DNA of 64,000 nucleotides, from NCBI GenBank assembly GCA_036784855.1, contig JAZDSV010000023.1, forward strand, positions 180,356-244,355. The letters are read 5' to 3'. The notes beneath the pieces were generated by a model. The model did no database searches, was not told the DNA's origin, and saw nothing but the letters and a program-made list of their open reading frames with translations. Both the position numbers and the translations under genes were made by a program. This document shows positions 1-11,800 of this stretch, in pieces. Numbering within the stretch: the first letter of the stretch is position 1; every line of letters starts with the position of its first letter. The DNA comes from Aphelidium insulamus. Lineage: Eukaryota > Aphelidiomycota > Aphelidea > Aphelidiaceae.

Positions 1-1
1 G

Positions 2-457
2 CGTGGTGTGACTGATACGGTTGATTCCACAGTCGGCTCGCTGTATCTTCGCTTGTTTGAGTTGGTTGGCGGCCGCTTCGTTAAGCTTGATGAAGCGGCT
101 AGGAAGATCAAGATGGGTATCTCGTTTGAAGGTAAGTTTCTCTTATTTTGTTGTATATGGTGCCTAACTCTTTAAGATTTGAAAGCGTCCCTGTTCAACG
201 ATGTGTCAAAGAGGATTCCTAAAGTGTCACCGAATGACAAGATTGTTATGGATCGGATCATGGCAGTTGCTAGTTCAGGAGTGGCCTTTAATGCTGAAGA
301 TATTTGTGCGCGATACAAAGATGTCCAGTGGCCGGTTGTAGTGAACCTGATCGACAAATTGGTCGCCGAAAATATCCTCTCTGATAATGGTGCTCGCCGA
401 TATGTATTTCACTCGAATTTGGAGAGATCCTTTTTCCGCGAGAATGCTAAACAATGA
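2..457 (+). CDS. Unknown protein, 3' end of a gene entering from the left
   Basis: The reading frame is open from the left edge. It runs through exon 2-131, a 45-nt intron (132-176, GTAAGT...TTTAAG) and a last exon 177-457 ending in TAA. The join is phase 1 and gives about 136 residues without a stop. The visible part is mostly helical. Residues near ISFEDLKASLFNDV lead into an Ile/Val/Asp-rich stretch, and the last ~60 residues (FNAEDICARYKDVQW... then VAENIL...RRYVFHSN) look like a small winged-helix-type fold. I do not recognise the family, and the start lies outside the window. Intron type and codon use match the rest of the window, so the gene is probably real. The winged-helix reading is inference from helix spacing only. 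Confidence 0.6.
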
Positions 458-648
458 ACACATTCATTGTGGTTAGTTAAAAAGAGTGTCAGTTGCAATA
501 ATAAACTCGCATCCTTCGACAGGGTTTCAGGGGGGTGCATTTGTCAAAGTGAATGCATGTTTGAATCGTAGGTTTATCCACGCTTGAAAGTTCTATTTCA
601 CCTTTGATACTTGACGCATGCATATCTGCGCAATGTTTGACCTGTTGG

Positions 649-850
649 GATATCTGGCGCACGTCAGTTAAATCTGGCGTTCTGGCTTACTCACCTCAAA
701 CTCGCTCATTTTATGTGACCTTTGAACAATATTGAATGCAAGTTAAAGTCACATACTCTCGCTGCACAAAACCCGCCTAATAAAATGTTTGTCGTCGTGT
801 GGCGTTCCCCTGACATGTCTCTCCAACAATATGATTGGCTCACATGTATC
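649..850 (+). repeat. LTR-like repeat, copies 1a/1b (plus orientation)
   Basis: Two blocks recur elsewhere in the desert. The block near 651-681 (CTGGCGCACGTCAGTTAAAT) followed by 683-725 (CTCAAACTCGCTCATTTTA then TGTGACCTTTGAAC) matches the reverse complement of 1403-1522. The block near 799-850 (GTGTGGCGTTCCCCTGACAT, then TGATTGGCTCACATG) matches the reverse complement of 1525-1585. In the opposite-orientation copy the order is B-A-C, so here the A-C end of one copy is followed by the B start of another. This fits nested or truncated solo LTRs. Similarity was judged by eye. Confidence 0.55.
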
Positions 851-1163
851 AGTCATCCTCATTTAGCTGCGGAGTCGGGATACTGTTTAACGCCTTATCT
901 CAATGTACTGAGTGGCGAGCTCCAGGAGCATGATCACCAGGGGGCACCTCCGGGGTGGCAGGGCACTGGGAATAACAGAAACAACCTTACAGGAGCACTA
1001 GGAACACTGCATACTAGCACTATAGACCAGCACTATGCGACACCGGCACTGGAGCGCAAGGAAAATTAGTAAATAAGGGGGCGGAATTAAGGCTTATTTT
1101 AGCGAATCCAATCGGACATCGTGAATGAAATCGACAATATTATTAATATTAAATAATATTACT

Positions 1164-1204
1164 CTTACTTTCCTCAAACTCACTCATTTTACGTGCCCTT
1201 TGAC
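1164..1204 (+). repeat. LTR-like repeat, copy 2 (3' end only)
   Basis: The stretch CTTACTTTCCTCAAACTCAC followed by TCATTTTACGTGCCCTTTGA is nearly the same as 682-724 and as the reverse complement of about 1403-1450. It lies about 50 bp upstream of the RNase H relic, consistent with a broken retroelement around it. Confidence 0.5.
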
Positions 1205-1257
1205 AAAACCATACTGCATACAACTCGGTTGGAGCTGCTGCTCGTTTCATGTCAAAT

Positions 1258-1402
1258 CCTAATATGAATCACTAGAATGCTGTGAAAAGGATCTTGAAAT
1301 ACCTCAATGGCACAAATTATTCTCAATTACATACGGAGGAGAAAATAAATTATTGGATATACAGACTGTAGTTATGGAGATGATCCAGAAACATTCCGCT
1401 CC
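1258..1402 (+). mobile_element. Ty1/copia-like RNase H relic (pseudogene)
   Basis: In frame from 1258 the translation reads NH*NAVKRILKYLNGTN. This is the copia signature H-W-x-A-V-K-R-I-L-R-Y-L-K-G-T, with the Trp codon turned into TAG at 1273-1275. After a frame change near 1345-1352 the next frame reads IGYTDCSYGDDPETFRSV, matching the copia RNase H segment G-Y-S-D-A-D-W-A-G-D-x-D-T-R-R-S. Coding similarity ends at about 1402, exactly where a reverse-oriented LTR-like copy begins. So this is a short fragment with a nonsense mutation and a frameshift. Family assignment rests on well-known motifs; no flanking pol domain is preserved. Confidence 0.75.
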
Positions 1403-1590
1403 GTTCAAAGTCACGTAAAATTAGTGAGTGTGAGAAAAGTAAGAGTAAATCTTATCTTTTGTGATGCGTGCATGTCACCTTTTATAGCAAAAACGCCAGA
1501 TTTTACTGACGTACGCCAGATTAATGTGAGCCAATCATTTAGATCACATGATTGTCAGGGGGACGCCACACATGTCACGAGTGACATATT
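1403..1590 (-). repeat. LTR-like repeat, copy 3 (minus orientation)
   Basis: The reverse complement carries, in order, block B (GTGTGGCGTCCCCCTGACA and TGATTGGCTCACATT), block A (CTGGCGTACGTCAGTAAAAT) and block C (ending TTTTACGTGACTTTGAAC). This is the most complete copy and defines the order B-A-C. It abuts the copia RNase H relic in opposite orientation, so either insertion was nested or the element was rearranged. Confidence 0.55.
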
Positions 1591-2868
1591 ATTTCATGTA
1601 CTTGTTTTATGTATTGTGCCTTGCAAATAAAATGAACGGCGATTTGCCACACAAATCGCCAATCGCCCTGACACAAGTTACTCAATCTTATTTCCAATTC
1701 GTCGTTGATTATAAATGCTGCACCGCCGCGGTACCATATCACATGTATGAGAGCTTCTTTGCTAAGTGGTAAAGGGCGGTGCTCCGCTGGGCTGTCCAAG
1801 CACCGCTGTTGGTGACGCCATGGATATCTATGTTGCTGCCGCTGGAGGTAAGCATATGCCGTATGTCCCATTGATACATGTGGCTTTCATTGGTTCACTG
1901 CGGTGGTGCAAGATGCCGTAGAACTGTTGGCTGACATTACGTGGATGTGCGAGGCTTGGGAGTTTCTATGGAGGCGTGGTGCACAGCTGTCCATTGTCAA
2001 TACATGTTATTGACACCGCTATGAACTTGACTATGTACACACTATAGCTGCATATGTAGCTGCCACGTCTCGCAAGATATGAAATTGATGCCGCACACTG
2101 ATACTTATTTATGCTTTCACGAAGCTGGTTGCTCTAGTACTGGCTACAGCTCAAGAAGTTCCAAATCCAGACATGCGTAAATTGTTAATCAGTAGGGGTA
2201 TGGTCACGATATGCAGCATATACACCACCATCAGTCGTGGTCAATGCGGGAAAGTACGTGTAGGTGGACTAGGATATCAACCTAGTCGTATGGTTGGAGT
2301 TTGAATTGCTACGGGAGCAAAGACACTGGCGGGATTACTAAAGATCTTGAGGTAGCACATCCGGAGCTACCAGCACTTGCTCCACGCGCACGCGGCAACA
2401 CCTTATAGATCCTGCATTCAGCTCAAGCTCTGTGCTGATTCTATGCGCGGGTATATTGTAGAAGGTCGCGTGAACACAGCGGCGCCACAGCAATGATGGC
2501 AGATCTGATTAAGGCAGCAAGTTGCCATTGGCAGAGGCAATTTACGCGCAAATTGCTCAGACTGCTCACGCGCCATGAGCAGAACGGGCAAATTGCCCAA
2601 AAAGGTCCACAAATCGCAGAATCGTATGGGCAACTATGCATTTTCATAGTGGATAAATCGGCGGTAAATTGTCGAGGGGGTCGCGGCAAGTTGCCACCAA
2701 TCACGGACTAAATCGTGCGGTTAAGGTGACGAATAACCATTTCATGTCAAACGCACAATACGATGAACGGCGTATGCGTTGCATATTCCAAGATAAACAA
2801 TTTCAACAACACACATTCATTTTTTACGTTCCAAGACGCACACTGTAGCCCGATAGACGCGCTGCAAT

Positions 2869-5651
2869 TCAACCTAATAGCATCCCCAGATAGTCTTTTG
2901 TTTTCTGTGGTAACCACAGCTTTTCAAGAGGCTTCTGAAACGTTGGATGCACGTAGGTTGGCGACTTAAAATCATTCGATTCTTCGTCAAACGCTTCTTG
3001 AAGTATCTGGCTGGAAGTGGTGGGTGAATGGACAACGGATCCTGAAATCTGATTTGAAAAGTCTGGAGAACCCCATTTTTCAGAGACCGACCAATATGCT
3101 TTTTTGCAAAATATGCGAAAAAGTTGAGTTCCAATAATTGTGGGGCATATCAGAGCCAGCACTTGATAGTATGCTTCTTTTTGAATCAAAATACCCGTCA
3201 TGGAAAGCTGATTCACCGTTAGCCCAAGCATAACAATACCGAAAGCAAACTCTGCAAAAAATTTTCCACCCGCTTCATATCGAGAAGTATGCACGTAGAT
3301 AGTCTGGTAGCGAAAAACGAGATATCCGAACGCAAAATATAATGCGGCGAAAAGTGCGATGATCGGATAAATAGTCGAGTATGTTCTGGCGTAAGTAAGT
3401 TTTTCCGTGAATAAAAACACCTTGGCTTACATCGCTATTACGAACATCAGTAATACTGTGGGATACCATTGCCCATAGTCCAACGAGGCGTTAGCGTTTT
3501 TCAGATTGAACTCATTTCGAGGTGTTTTGAATTGCGTTAGCCAATAGTGAATGACTTGCTTCGCAATCCGCTTAATTTGCAAAATCTCGATTGCAAAAGT
3601 GCTTAAGCCAAATACCATATAATTGACGAAGAATGATGCGTTTGCTGGCAAACTTTGCGCTAGTATCCATAAAATATTTTTTGGCTAACGGTTAACTGAT
3701 TAAAAGATTGGCGGCACAAACTTACGTTATCATATATCGCAGCCAAAAGGCCAAATATTGAACTTCCTATCGTAAATGCAAACATAACGTTGAAAAGCTC
3801 AAAGTAGAAGCTGCATGAAACGTTAAGCCTTCGATCAATAATCAATTTTGAATGTACGTACTATTTCGCCATTGTAGATCTGTCCGTCTCACTTTGTGTC
3901 AAAAGCAGTTGACATTTCGAAAGAAAAACCATAATCATCTGGAGAAGGAACATGCAGCAAGTGATCAGTATCGCTGGAACGACATTCTGAAATATTGCCC
4001 GAAGCCAAACGTTAGTAGCGACCATATTTAGCCATGGATGGTGCTGCACAAGAATATCCAAATCGGTCATCGAAACTATGCCGAGGACTGGAACCAGATA
4101 GAAGAAAACCAAAACCACCATGATACATGAAATCAGCGTCGTTCGAACTCCTCGCTTACGATTCGATATCGAAACATTATCCCAAATAAGATCACGCGGT
4201 TCGGGCGCATCTTGAACCAAACAAGTGAATGGTGAATCCACCATAGGAAGAGTCTCGCGAGCTGTCAGCATCAGCATCGCATATCGAGTCTGTAGCGTGA
4301 CAAATACGGTGGATTGCGGCTCGTAGGTGAGTTCGAACTTGGCAGCTAATTGTTTCATCTTGAAGCTGTTGTTATCACATTTTTGAAGATCTCGAATGCC
4401 AAGATTTTTGTGCATTGCGTAGTAGGCACTATGCATCTCCCGGTGAGCAGTAATCGTCGTCTCCAGGTCGCTGACAAGTCGCGTAAGCCGTTTAATTTCA
4501 TCTGCCTCCGGCCCCAGAATATCAGACAGCTGTCCGGCAGGGTTCATTCGCTGCAGCATTGCGAATATCTGGGTAGCGGATAGACTTTGTCCAATAACGT
4601 TATTTTTCGCGCTAATAATATTTCGAACTTTCGCAAGATCGCGCTTCTGGCGCCGTTCTGTTTTCCAGATACTCCATCGTGCTCGAAACCCGACTGCATC
4701 ATCATCTTTAACCTTTGTCCGATTTAGTTGCTCAAGAAGTTTAAATGCTCGAACCAGCGCAAACTCCAGCTTGGCCACGTTATTGTCGTGTTGTTGTATT
4801 ACCGTCGAAAGTTTCGAGGCGTTTCTATCAATGTAAATTTTTTCCACCACCGACGCGTTATCTTTGCTGCCATATATGGTCTCTCGACTGGATAGACATA
4901 GCTTGCTTCCCAGCATTGCCTTGATTATATTGTCAATGTGACTTTTAACAGTGACTTCATCGCGTAGGTGACACGGAACTTCCGTAAGGATCAAAGTTCT
5001 GCCTTGGATATCACCGGTAACATCGTTCTGCCGCAAGCGAGCTGCGCGCAAGGACTTCAACTCGAACCATATCACCAGAAATCCCCGGCAGACAATAAAT
5101 GCAAACAATGGAGTCGCTATGGCTGGAATCCATAAGAACGGATGTCCACTGGGAATGCTCGCTATGGAAAAATGATCCAAATTCAACACTGTGGTTCCAG
5201 TGCGAGTGCTGGCTGCGTAGTTCAATGGCATCAAAATAACTACGCTTACGACGGAAAGTAGCATAAAGGTTTGGGCCATGATTGCCAGCAGACGAACAAA
5301 TATGGCGGCATCGACGCCGGCGTGTTCGGCAAGCTTGCTATTTGTAGTGCGCAGGGTGGGCGTTATCCACGAAAAAAGTCGTTTTCCTGGATTCGTCAGC
5401 TCATCGGACTTGCACAGCTCTTCCTTTGATGACGACGACGACGATGCATCTTCTTTTACGTGGCTCGATTTATTGCCAACGTAACTCGGACAGTCATTAT
5501 AATACTTCGGGGCGTAGATCCACGTATTTTTTCGACGAACAAGCTCAAAAACGGTTATGCACATCAAAGCAATCGCGGAAGCGATAGCGAATTGCACCGC
5601 TAAACCAACGATGACCTCTTCTGGTGCCCGCGGACTTTTTACGTCTGTCAT
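2869..5651 (-). CDS. CSC1/TMEM63-type osmosensitive cation channel
   Basis: Predicted plasma-membrane, calcium-permeable, stretch- or osmolarity-gated channel of the CSC1/OSCA/TMEM63 family (yeast CSC1, RSN1). Exons on the minus strand: 5651-3862, 3810-3722, 3659-3431, 3385-2869; 2,625 nt, 874 aa. The N-terminal TM segment is followed by the cytosolic start FSWI. Then come two TMs, the large cytosolic loop with the RNA-recognition-like core (GRTLILTEVPCHLRDE) and the return LIWDNVSISNRKR. A TM series follows: MVVLVFFYLVPV, SLPANASFFVNYMVFGL, then the pore-region LFAALYFAFGYLVFRY. An acidic and Ser-rich loop (EDASSSSSSKEE) lies after TM1. Intron 2 seems to use a GTTTGT donor (3660-3721), because only that join restores the conserved VTQSLP. 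The other introns are GTACGT and GTAAGC types of 45-51 nt. The family call is strong; the gating stimulus is inferred. Confidence 0.9.
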
Positions 5652-5835
5652 GATTTAAGAAGTGAGGTGTGCTATAAATAGCGTCTTGCTTAACCCGTTG
5701 TTACCTTGAGAACACAGTGTAAATTGCCTATCAATCTGCAGCTAGTGTTCAAAAGTCGGTGTCTGCCGGACTCACTATTGCGCAAGACGGTTATGGCGTA
5801 AGCGCATAGCTGGTTATAGCTGTCTATTTGTCATA

Positions 5836-8707
5836 TCAGCTGATGGTACAACCGCTCGCGGTTGAACTAGGTGACGGCGTCTTCATAAGTTTTAATATCT
5901 TCTTTTTGCAAAGTTGTTCGATAACAATTTCATGAACCCCAGCGCCACGAACATTAACCGACTCTGGATAAAAGCCGCGGATTTGTTTACAGTTTAAACT
6001 CACCGAACTATCGTGGAAAAAGTATAGAAGCTGAGAATCGCCATCGTAAGTCCAATGTCCGTCTGACACGTGCACGTTAAAAAACGCCTCGCGTGACTTA
6101 CTAATAGTGTCGTCGTCAACTGCCTCGCATAAGGGAGTGCCGAACTGTAGTCGTGGAACAAAGATGACGGTAGGGGCATCCGGCTGTGCACCCTGTGCGT
6201 TTTGAAACAGAAAGTCAAACCGGCGCAGCTTTGCTGTTCCATCAAATGCCATATGTATCGGTGTTCCTGCAGTAAATACTGGATACGGCCGGAGAAAGGC
6301 TGGCAGCGCTCGAGCTCCGTAAGCAAGCAATTTCAAAGTGTCCACCGAGTGGATCGTTCGCGGTTCCGGCAGCGTTTGCGCTCTATGGTGGGAGCGGCTC
6401 AGCGTATGATCAGCAGAGGAACTTGACTCATTGTCAGTGGATTTGTAGTTATCACTTTTTGGACTATCTGCGCTGGAGATAGACGCGAGAGAGGCGACAT
6501 TCGCAGATGCCATCGTTCGTTGTTTAAGTCGATTTCGCTGTAGGGACTTTGGAGTTAACCCAGTGACAATCTCAGCAGATGAGGCGACTTTGTCCGGTAT
6601 TGCGTAGTTTATATCTTTATCCCGCGAAAATTCCTGCATCTCGCAGTCATCAACGGACCTTGTAGTCAGCTAATCATCCCAACGTTAGTCACTGACTGTA
6701 CCATATACTAAGGTCTTCACCATTCCATTGATCACCTCGATGGTGAGTGTTATCAGGGCAATAGTTCCAAAGTGTGAAATTGAGTAAATTTGCCTCCAGT
6801 GCTGCCATGTTAGCATTCATTGCCAACTCCTGCGCTTTAAATCGGTTCGGTGACTTTGAGCGATACGAAAGCTTAGCGTCCATATCAAATGGAATTCCGA
6901 TCTCACCGATAAGACATGGGGTTGTCCCTAGATATTAGAATCACAACAGCCTTATCAGATACTATTCATACCGATATATGCCAGTCCCTCATCGCGAATC
7001 ATTCCAAGTTGTTTCGCAAAATTACTTCGAATCCCTTTCATGCAAAAACTGAGGGCTCCGAGAACATTACTGTAATGTCCACGTTTGTAGCCGATGTAAT
7101 CAATTGTCCACCACGTGGAAAAGTGCTTGTTCATCAAAGTGATCCCGTCATACCAATGAGGTGTATAACATACACGCGTCATGCAGTCGCCGTCAGCCTC
7201 ATCCCACTATAAGATATGTATAAGAACACAGGTTTCCCGGCCTTATAATTGCACTTACTATTGGCGGCATTTCATTAACAGGGGGTTCGATGAATATGAT
7301 TGCGGCTTGATGTAGTGCTCTGATACGGTGCGTAAACTCCCGTACAAACGGTCGCCAGAACTCTGATATCCAGTCGACCTCGCAGCCAGTATTCGGATTT
7401 TTAAAGAAGTAATCGCTTTTTAACGCTACACCTTTTTCTTTCGAGTAGACACCATGCGATAGCCAAATGCATTTCGACTGTTCGTTCCAGCAACGAATCC
7501 CACTCGAGTTAACCAAAGAAGTCCCAATTTTTCGCGGGCCTGTCCACGAAAAATTCCAGTTCTCTACCTTGCATGGTACTCCCTCGCCGAGCAACATACA
7601 TTGTAATGCGGTTGGAGTAAGGCCGTTCCTCACTTCTTGATGTGGTTGTAATCGTTCGATATCCCGACATCCCAGAAATCCACCGGAAGGCTCATTTAGT
7701 GTATCGTAACCGCATACAACATTGTCTAGCAGGTCGGGGTCAGACGACTTGATTCGTTGTATCAAAGTGCTAATTGCATTAAAGTAATGCGACTGCAAGT
7801 ATGGCTGAATGTTTAAAAGCTTGCAGCGCGGAATCTTGAACTCGTCCTTTTGGTACTGGTCAAATTCCGCAATCGATAGCGTATGCATCTTGTCACAAGC
7901 CTGACCCATCTCAACCAGGCATCGAGGAGCATATACATTACCGGCGAAAAATAGCGTAAACATTGTAGCACAAGCAAGTTTGTAGTAGTTTGTAGGCCAA
8001 ATCATCCGTGGAAACTGGTCTGGATTAGCAAAAGTATTGTGCACTAGCGCCGCGTCAGTAGTCGCAAATTTTTTCATGTCGAATCCAACTAGTTCCAGTG
8101 TCTGACAAGAATAAATAGGGAAAATAAGGCAAAATAAATGAGGAGAGATAAACAATACAATCAGTTATAGGACTTGGCAACAAATTTCGGAAGCTTACCC
8201 AACCTGGCGCTCCGGAACCTCCGGTGAAACGGGACCAAACGTCTTGGTGGGGATCAATGAAGCAGCGAAATCCATACTTTCTCGCAAGTTGCAATATTCG
8301 TATCAGATAGGCAATGTAATCTTCATCGTATATGCCCCTAAGCAAGTAAAAACTACATGGAGCTTGTCACTAGTGGGCTACACGTACGGTCCGGCGTGCT
8401 CCAACGCTTCCCACGTGACCTGGAAGCGCAAAAACATGAAACCCCAGCTTTTGAGCCGTCGAAGATGCACATCGGCTTCGCTCAGTGGAAATGGGCGCCC
8501 AACAAATGATGCGTTGCGATGATCGTAAAACGCATCGAGGTCAGGAGCGTGGGTCTCTTGTCCCAGCGGCATTTTTGACGAGCCTGATAGATTAACGCCG
8601 CGCAACATGCATATACGTCCGTGTCGATCCCGAAACCACTTCCCGTCAACCTCAAGCCGATGCACGTCGGTTTGCGGTGATAAATCCGTGTCTTCTCGGC
8701 TTTCCAT
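5836..8707 (-). CDS. GH5_12 beta-glucosidase (ergosteryl/glucosylceramide glucosidase type)
   Basis: Glycoside hydrolase family 5 enzyme of the fungal Egh1/EGCrP2 type, which removes glucose from steryl glucosides or glucosylceramide inside the cell. Six exons (8707-8388, 8337-8199, 8101-7259, 7206-6972, 6927-6702, 6658-5836) give 861 aa. The N-terminus starts with GKWFRDRHGRICMLRGVNLS. The barrel carries CFIDPHQDVWSRFTGGSGAP, the acid/base site TLNEPSGGF and the nucleophile region IFIEPPVNEMPP. CLIGEIGIPFDMD and NGEDLSIW are also family hallmarks. The C-terminal third (after the Ser-rich linker around 6450-6600) forms the beta domain. There is no signal peptide, in keeping with intracellular action. 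Every junction restores a conserved motif and the total length is divisible by three. Steryl versus ceramide specificity cannot be read from sequence. Confidence 0.9.
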
Positions 8708-8897
8708 GTGTATGTGAGAATATTTTTTTGTAGTAGGTGTAGTAGTAGTGGGCTGAAACTGGTTTGTCTGCAGCGTGATTGGCCGGGCGAGAATTCAACT
8801 GACCAAATGATGACGGTGCAACCTCGTCCGTACCTACGCTGTCATGCACAGCAAAATTCGGCTCAAAACAGGTGATCTCAATTAACAGCTATATTTT

Positions 8898-11800
8898 TTA
8901 TTCCTGCTGGTCGTCAACCGTACTTTTACGCGTTCGCCACATGTCAATTTTATTCTTCAGAGCCACATCTATAGCAGGATTCAGGGCACAAGAAGTTGAT
9001 TACTTCAACAATTGATATCTCACAAAAACGAGGTATAAACGCAAAATACGTACTGGGAATAACCATATCCAATGTAAGGGGCATTCGATTAAATGGATCG
9101 GTCGAGTCCGAGAGTAAATGGCTTTTAATTGTGCTACGATCAACAGTTTGGCGACTTCCCGGCAGAATGACAGGATCTTCCATTATGGTGAACATCAGTG
9201 GATCTAGAAATTCGTCAGGAACCTCTCCCAACTGTTCCTCCTCCGCCAAATCCTGAATATTGATTTTTTCACATCGATCGACCATTTCAAGCAGCTTGTT
9301 GATAGAAGCTTCATCTTTTACGCCCTTTCCCAGTAGTATTTGACCCGCTTTTATGAAAATCGCACTGCTGTATGACCGGCCGTCACGGGCAACCGACCTT
9401 ACAAACTCCACACGATGGGGCGGAGTCAAGTGCAGGTAAATGTCGACAATATTACCCAATAGAGTTTTAGGGTTAAACGAATATCGCTCTGGATCTTTAA
9501 CCTTCAGTTCAGTACATTTCGGCCCCACCAATTGGACAAGATTGTAATTCAGCATCGAGGCAAGCCGATCAATTATTTCTAATCTCCGCAGTGAGCGAGT
9601 GCCATAGCACAAGGCTTTCAACAGACCTGGTCTCAAAAACGGATCAATAATAGATTCCGTAAGGTATCGAAGCAAATTGACGGTCTCCGCACCCAGCTGG
9701 CACGTCGATTGAGCACGGCGTTCCAAATCCTGCATACGTTTCTTGCGCTCCGTGCGAATTTCCTAATACGCAATTAATCTGCTACATAACTAGCAATACG
9801 AAAAAAATTGCGGCATACCTCGGACTGTGTTTGAAAATCAGGACTATCGATTTCTGCTTGTAGCGAATGAATCTCAGACAGACTACCCAGGCTCTCATCC
9901 AGCAGATAAGTTGTGTCATTCATCAGCAAGTTTACGAATTTGACAAATGTATCCCAGTGGTCAATGCTCTCCGCACGAATTCGTTCTTGATATATCGATG
10001 GATAATCGCTCCATATGAGCTTGAGTATTTGCGAGATATTATAGCGAATACCGAATTTTTCATAAAATTGGTTAGATAGGCCTGTTTTTTCCACATCTAT
10101 AAAACAACGGAATAAGCACGTGAGCTTATTGAACTGCATACTTGCCGACCCAGAAGCCAATGAGTCCCGTCGCCAAGTATCGTACAGCCAGTGGGTTGGT
10201 GGCAAAAAGATTTCGACAGCAATTTTGCAATCGAGAGCCGCGACCGAAATCCCACGTGAACGCATACAGCACTTCAACGAATTTCGCTATAAGATACGGG
10301 TTTTTTACCAACGCACGATTCTCCAAAGCAGCGCCCATCCCACTGCCAGCCGCAGCGGTAGAACTTTGACCAGATTTTGACACGATGAAAACTACCGCAA
10401 AAGTCATCACTTCATCCAAAAAATGCGGGCCAGCAACAGTCGCAAGCATTTCGGAATCGAATCGCATGGAATGTAGTACGTACTCGGCAATATTTTCCAC
10501 AAAACATTCCGGATATTGAAGAAAAGATTCAGGTGGTGCAACAGGCAACGGTAGCGACAAATTACTTGGTAAACGAAATGTCGGACCCATGATAAATGCT
10601 GCCTTTCCAAGTGTACCAGCAGAAGGCTCAATAGCGGCTCTCAGAAGGAATCGCATGGTAAGGTGAAGAAATTGCAAAACATTTTCCGCGATCGCCGGGT
10701 CCAGTAAAAAGACATCAAATGCCAATTTTACCGAAGTCAATTGACCAACTTTGGTCTCGTAACGTTGAATTAAATGTTGAACAGAGGCTGCATTCGGGAG
10801 CTACCGACGGTTGGTAAGTGACAATGTTACATATGGCCAGGTTTGTACCGTTTGCCAAGTATCTCTGTCTGAATTTAATTGCTCAACAGCTTTCTGCAGT
10901 TCTCGGATGTTGCGTAGCAAATCCACATATGTCAGTACGGTGCGATGTAATGCCACATGATGAAACATTGCGGTAGTGTAAAACAATTCGGTTACAAAGT
11001 TGATGATGGGTTTCCTAAACCGTAAATGGCAAATGTTTATGATACGCTGCAAACCACAAGTAAGTTAATCATACCGTGAAGTATCTCGAGTTGTCTCTCC
11101 TACAGCAGAAGCATTCAACCTGGTTAAATGAACGGCTGAAAAGCGACAGGAACTTGAATCGAGGAACTCCGTATGGATAAGTCCAAGCTTCGAGAACGAA
11201 GGGTCCAACAGCGGCCCGCAAAGTCGCAGCAATACTGCGTAAATATTACACATAAATCCATCTGAAGAAACCGCTTTCAAATCCGGAATATGCATCTTTC
11301 CACGACCGGTATTACGATCTAAAACCGCGGCAAAGTAATTTAATACGGCATCTTTCGACTCGCTCGAAGCTTTTATGACCATATATATCAGTTGGTACAA
11401 ATCTTGATGCAAATTAGCAAGCGTCATCCTCAAAGAATCTGTGGCCACTTGAATAGATGAGCGAGTACGACTGGTGGCGTCTCCAAAGTGAGACTCGGCC
11501 AACAAGACTCCATCTTCATCGCCGCTAAAGATACATTGACGTAAAAAAGGCCCCAAAAACGTAGCGGTCTCCATCGCGCGGGGCGGCAAGTTCGGCGGGT
11601 TAAATGAAGGGAGACGGTGGACGATAGCAGCTACCGGTCTGTTGGACAATAGCACGCAAGCGGCACGAAGGACTCGCATAGAGTCGCCACTAAGCTTTTC
11701 AGAAGTGGCCCGCAAGCTTAGTGCCGTCAGAACTGGAGCGAACATATCAACAAGTCCGTCATCGACGTGCCGCGCAACGAGAGCCGACAAAAATTCAGCA

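Larger units (their letters stand above)
463..2868. other. 2.4-kb gene desert made of decayed repeats
   Basis: No reading frame here looks like a host gene. The left half (about 640-1600) holds several copies of an LTR-like repeat and a broken reverse-transcriptase RNase H relic, described separately. The right half (about 1600-2800) has only short frames broken by stops. It also has repeated blocks, such as ATGAACGGCG at about 1631 and about 2763, and many variants of GGCAAATTGCC/GGCAAGTTGCC around 2500-2700. No intact element could be assembled. It separates the partial left gene from the CSC1-like channel. Confidence 0.6.

Noticed and set aside
2441-2711. Overlapping 70-87-aa frames on both strands in the gene desert
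   Set aside because: They arise from near-palindromic repeat words and show no protein character.
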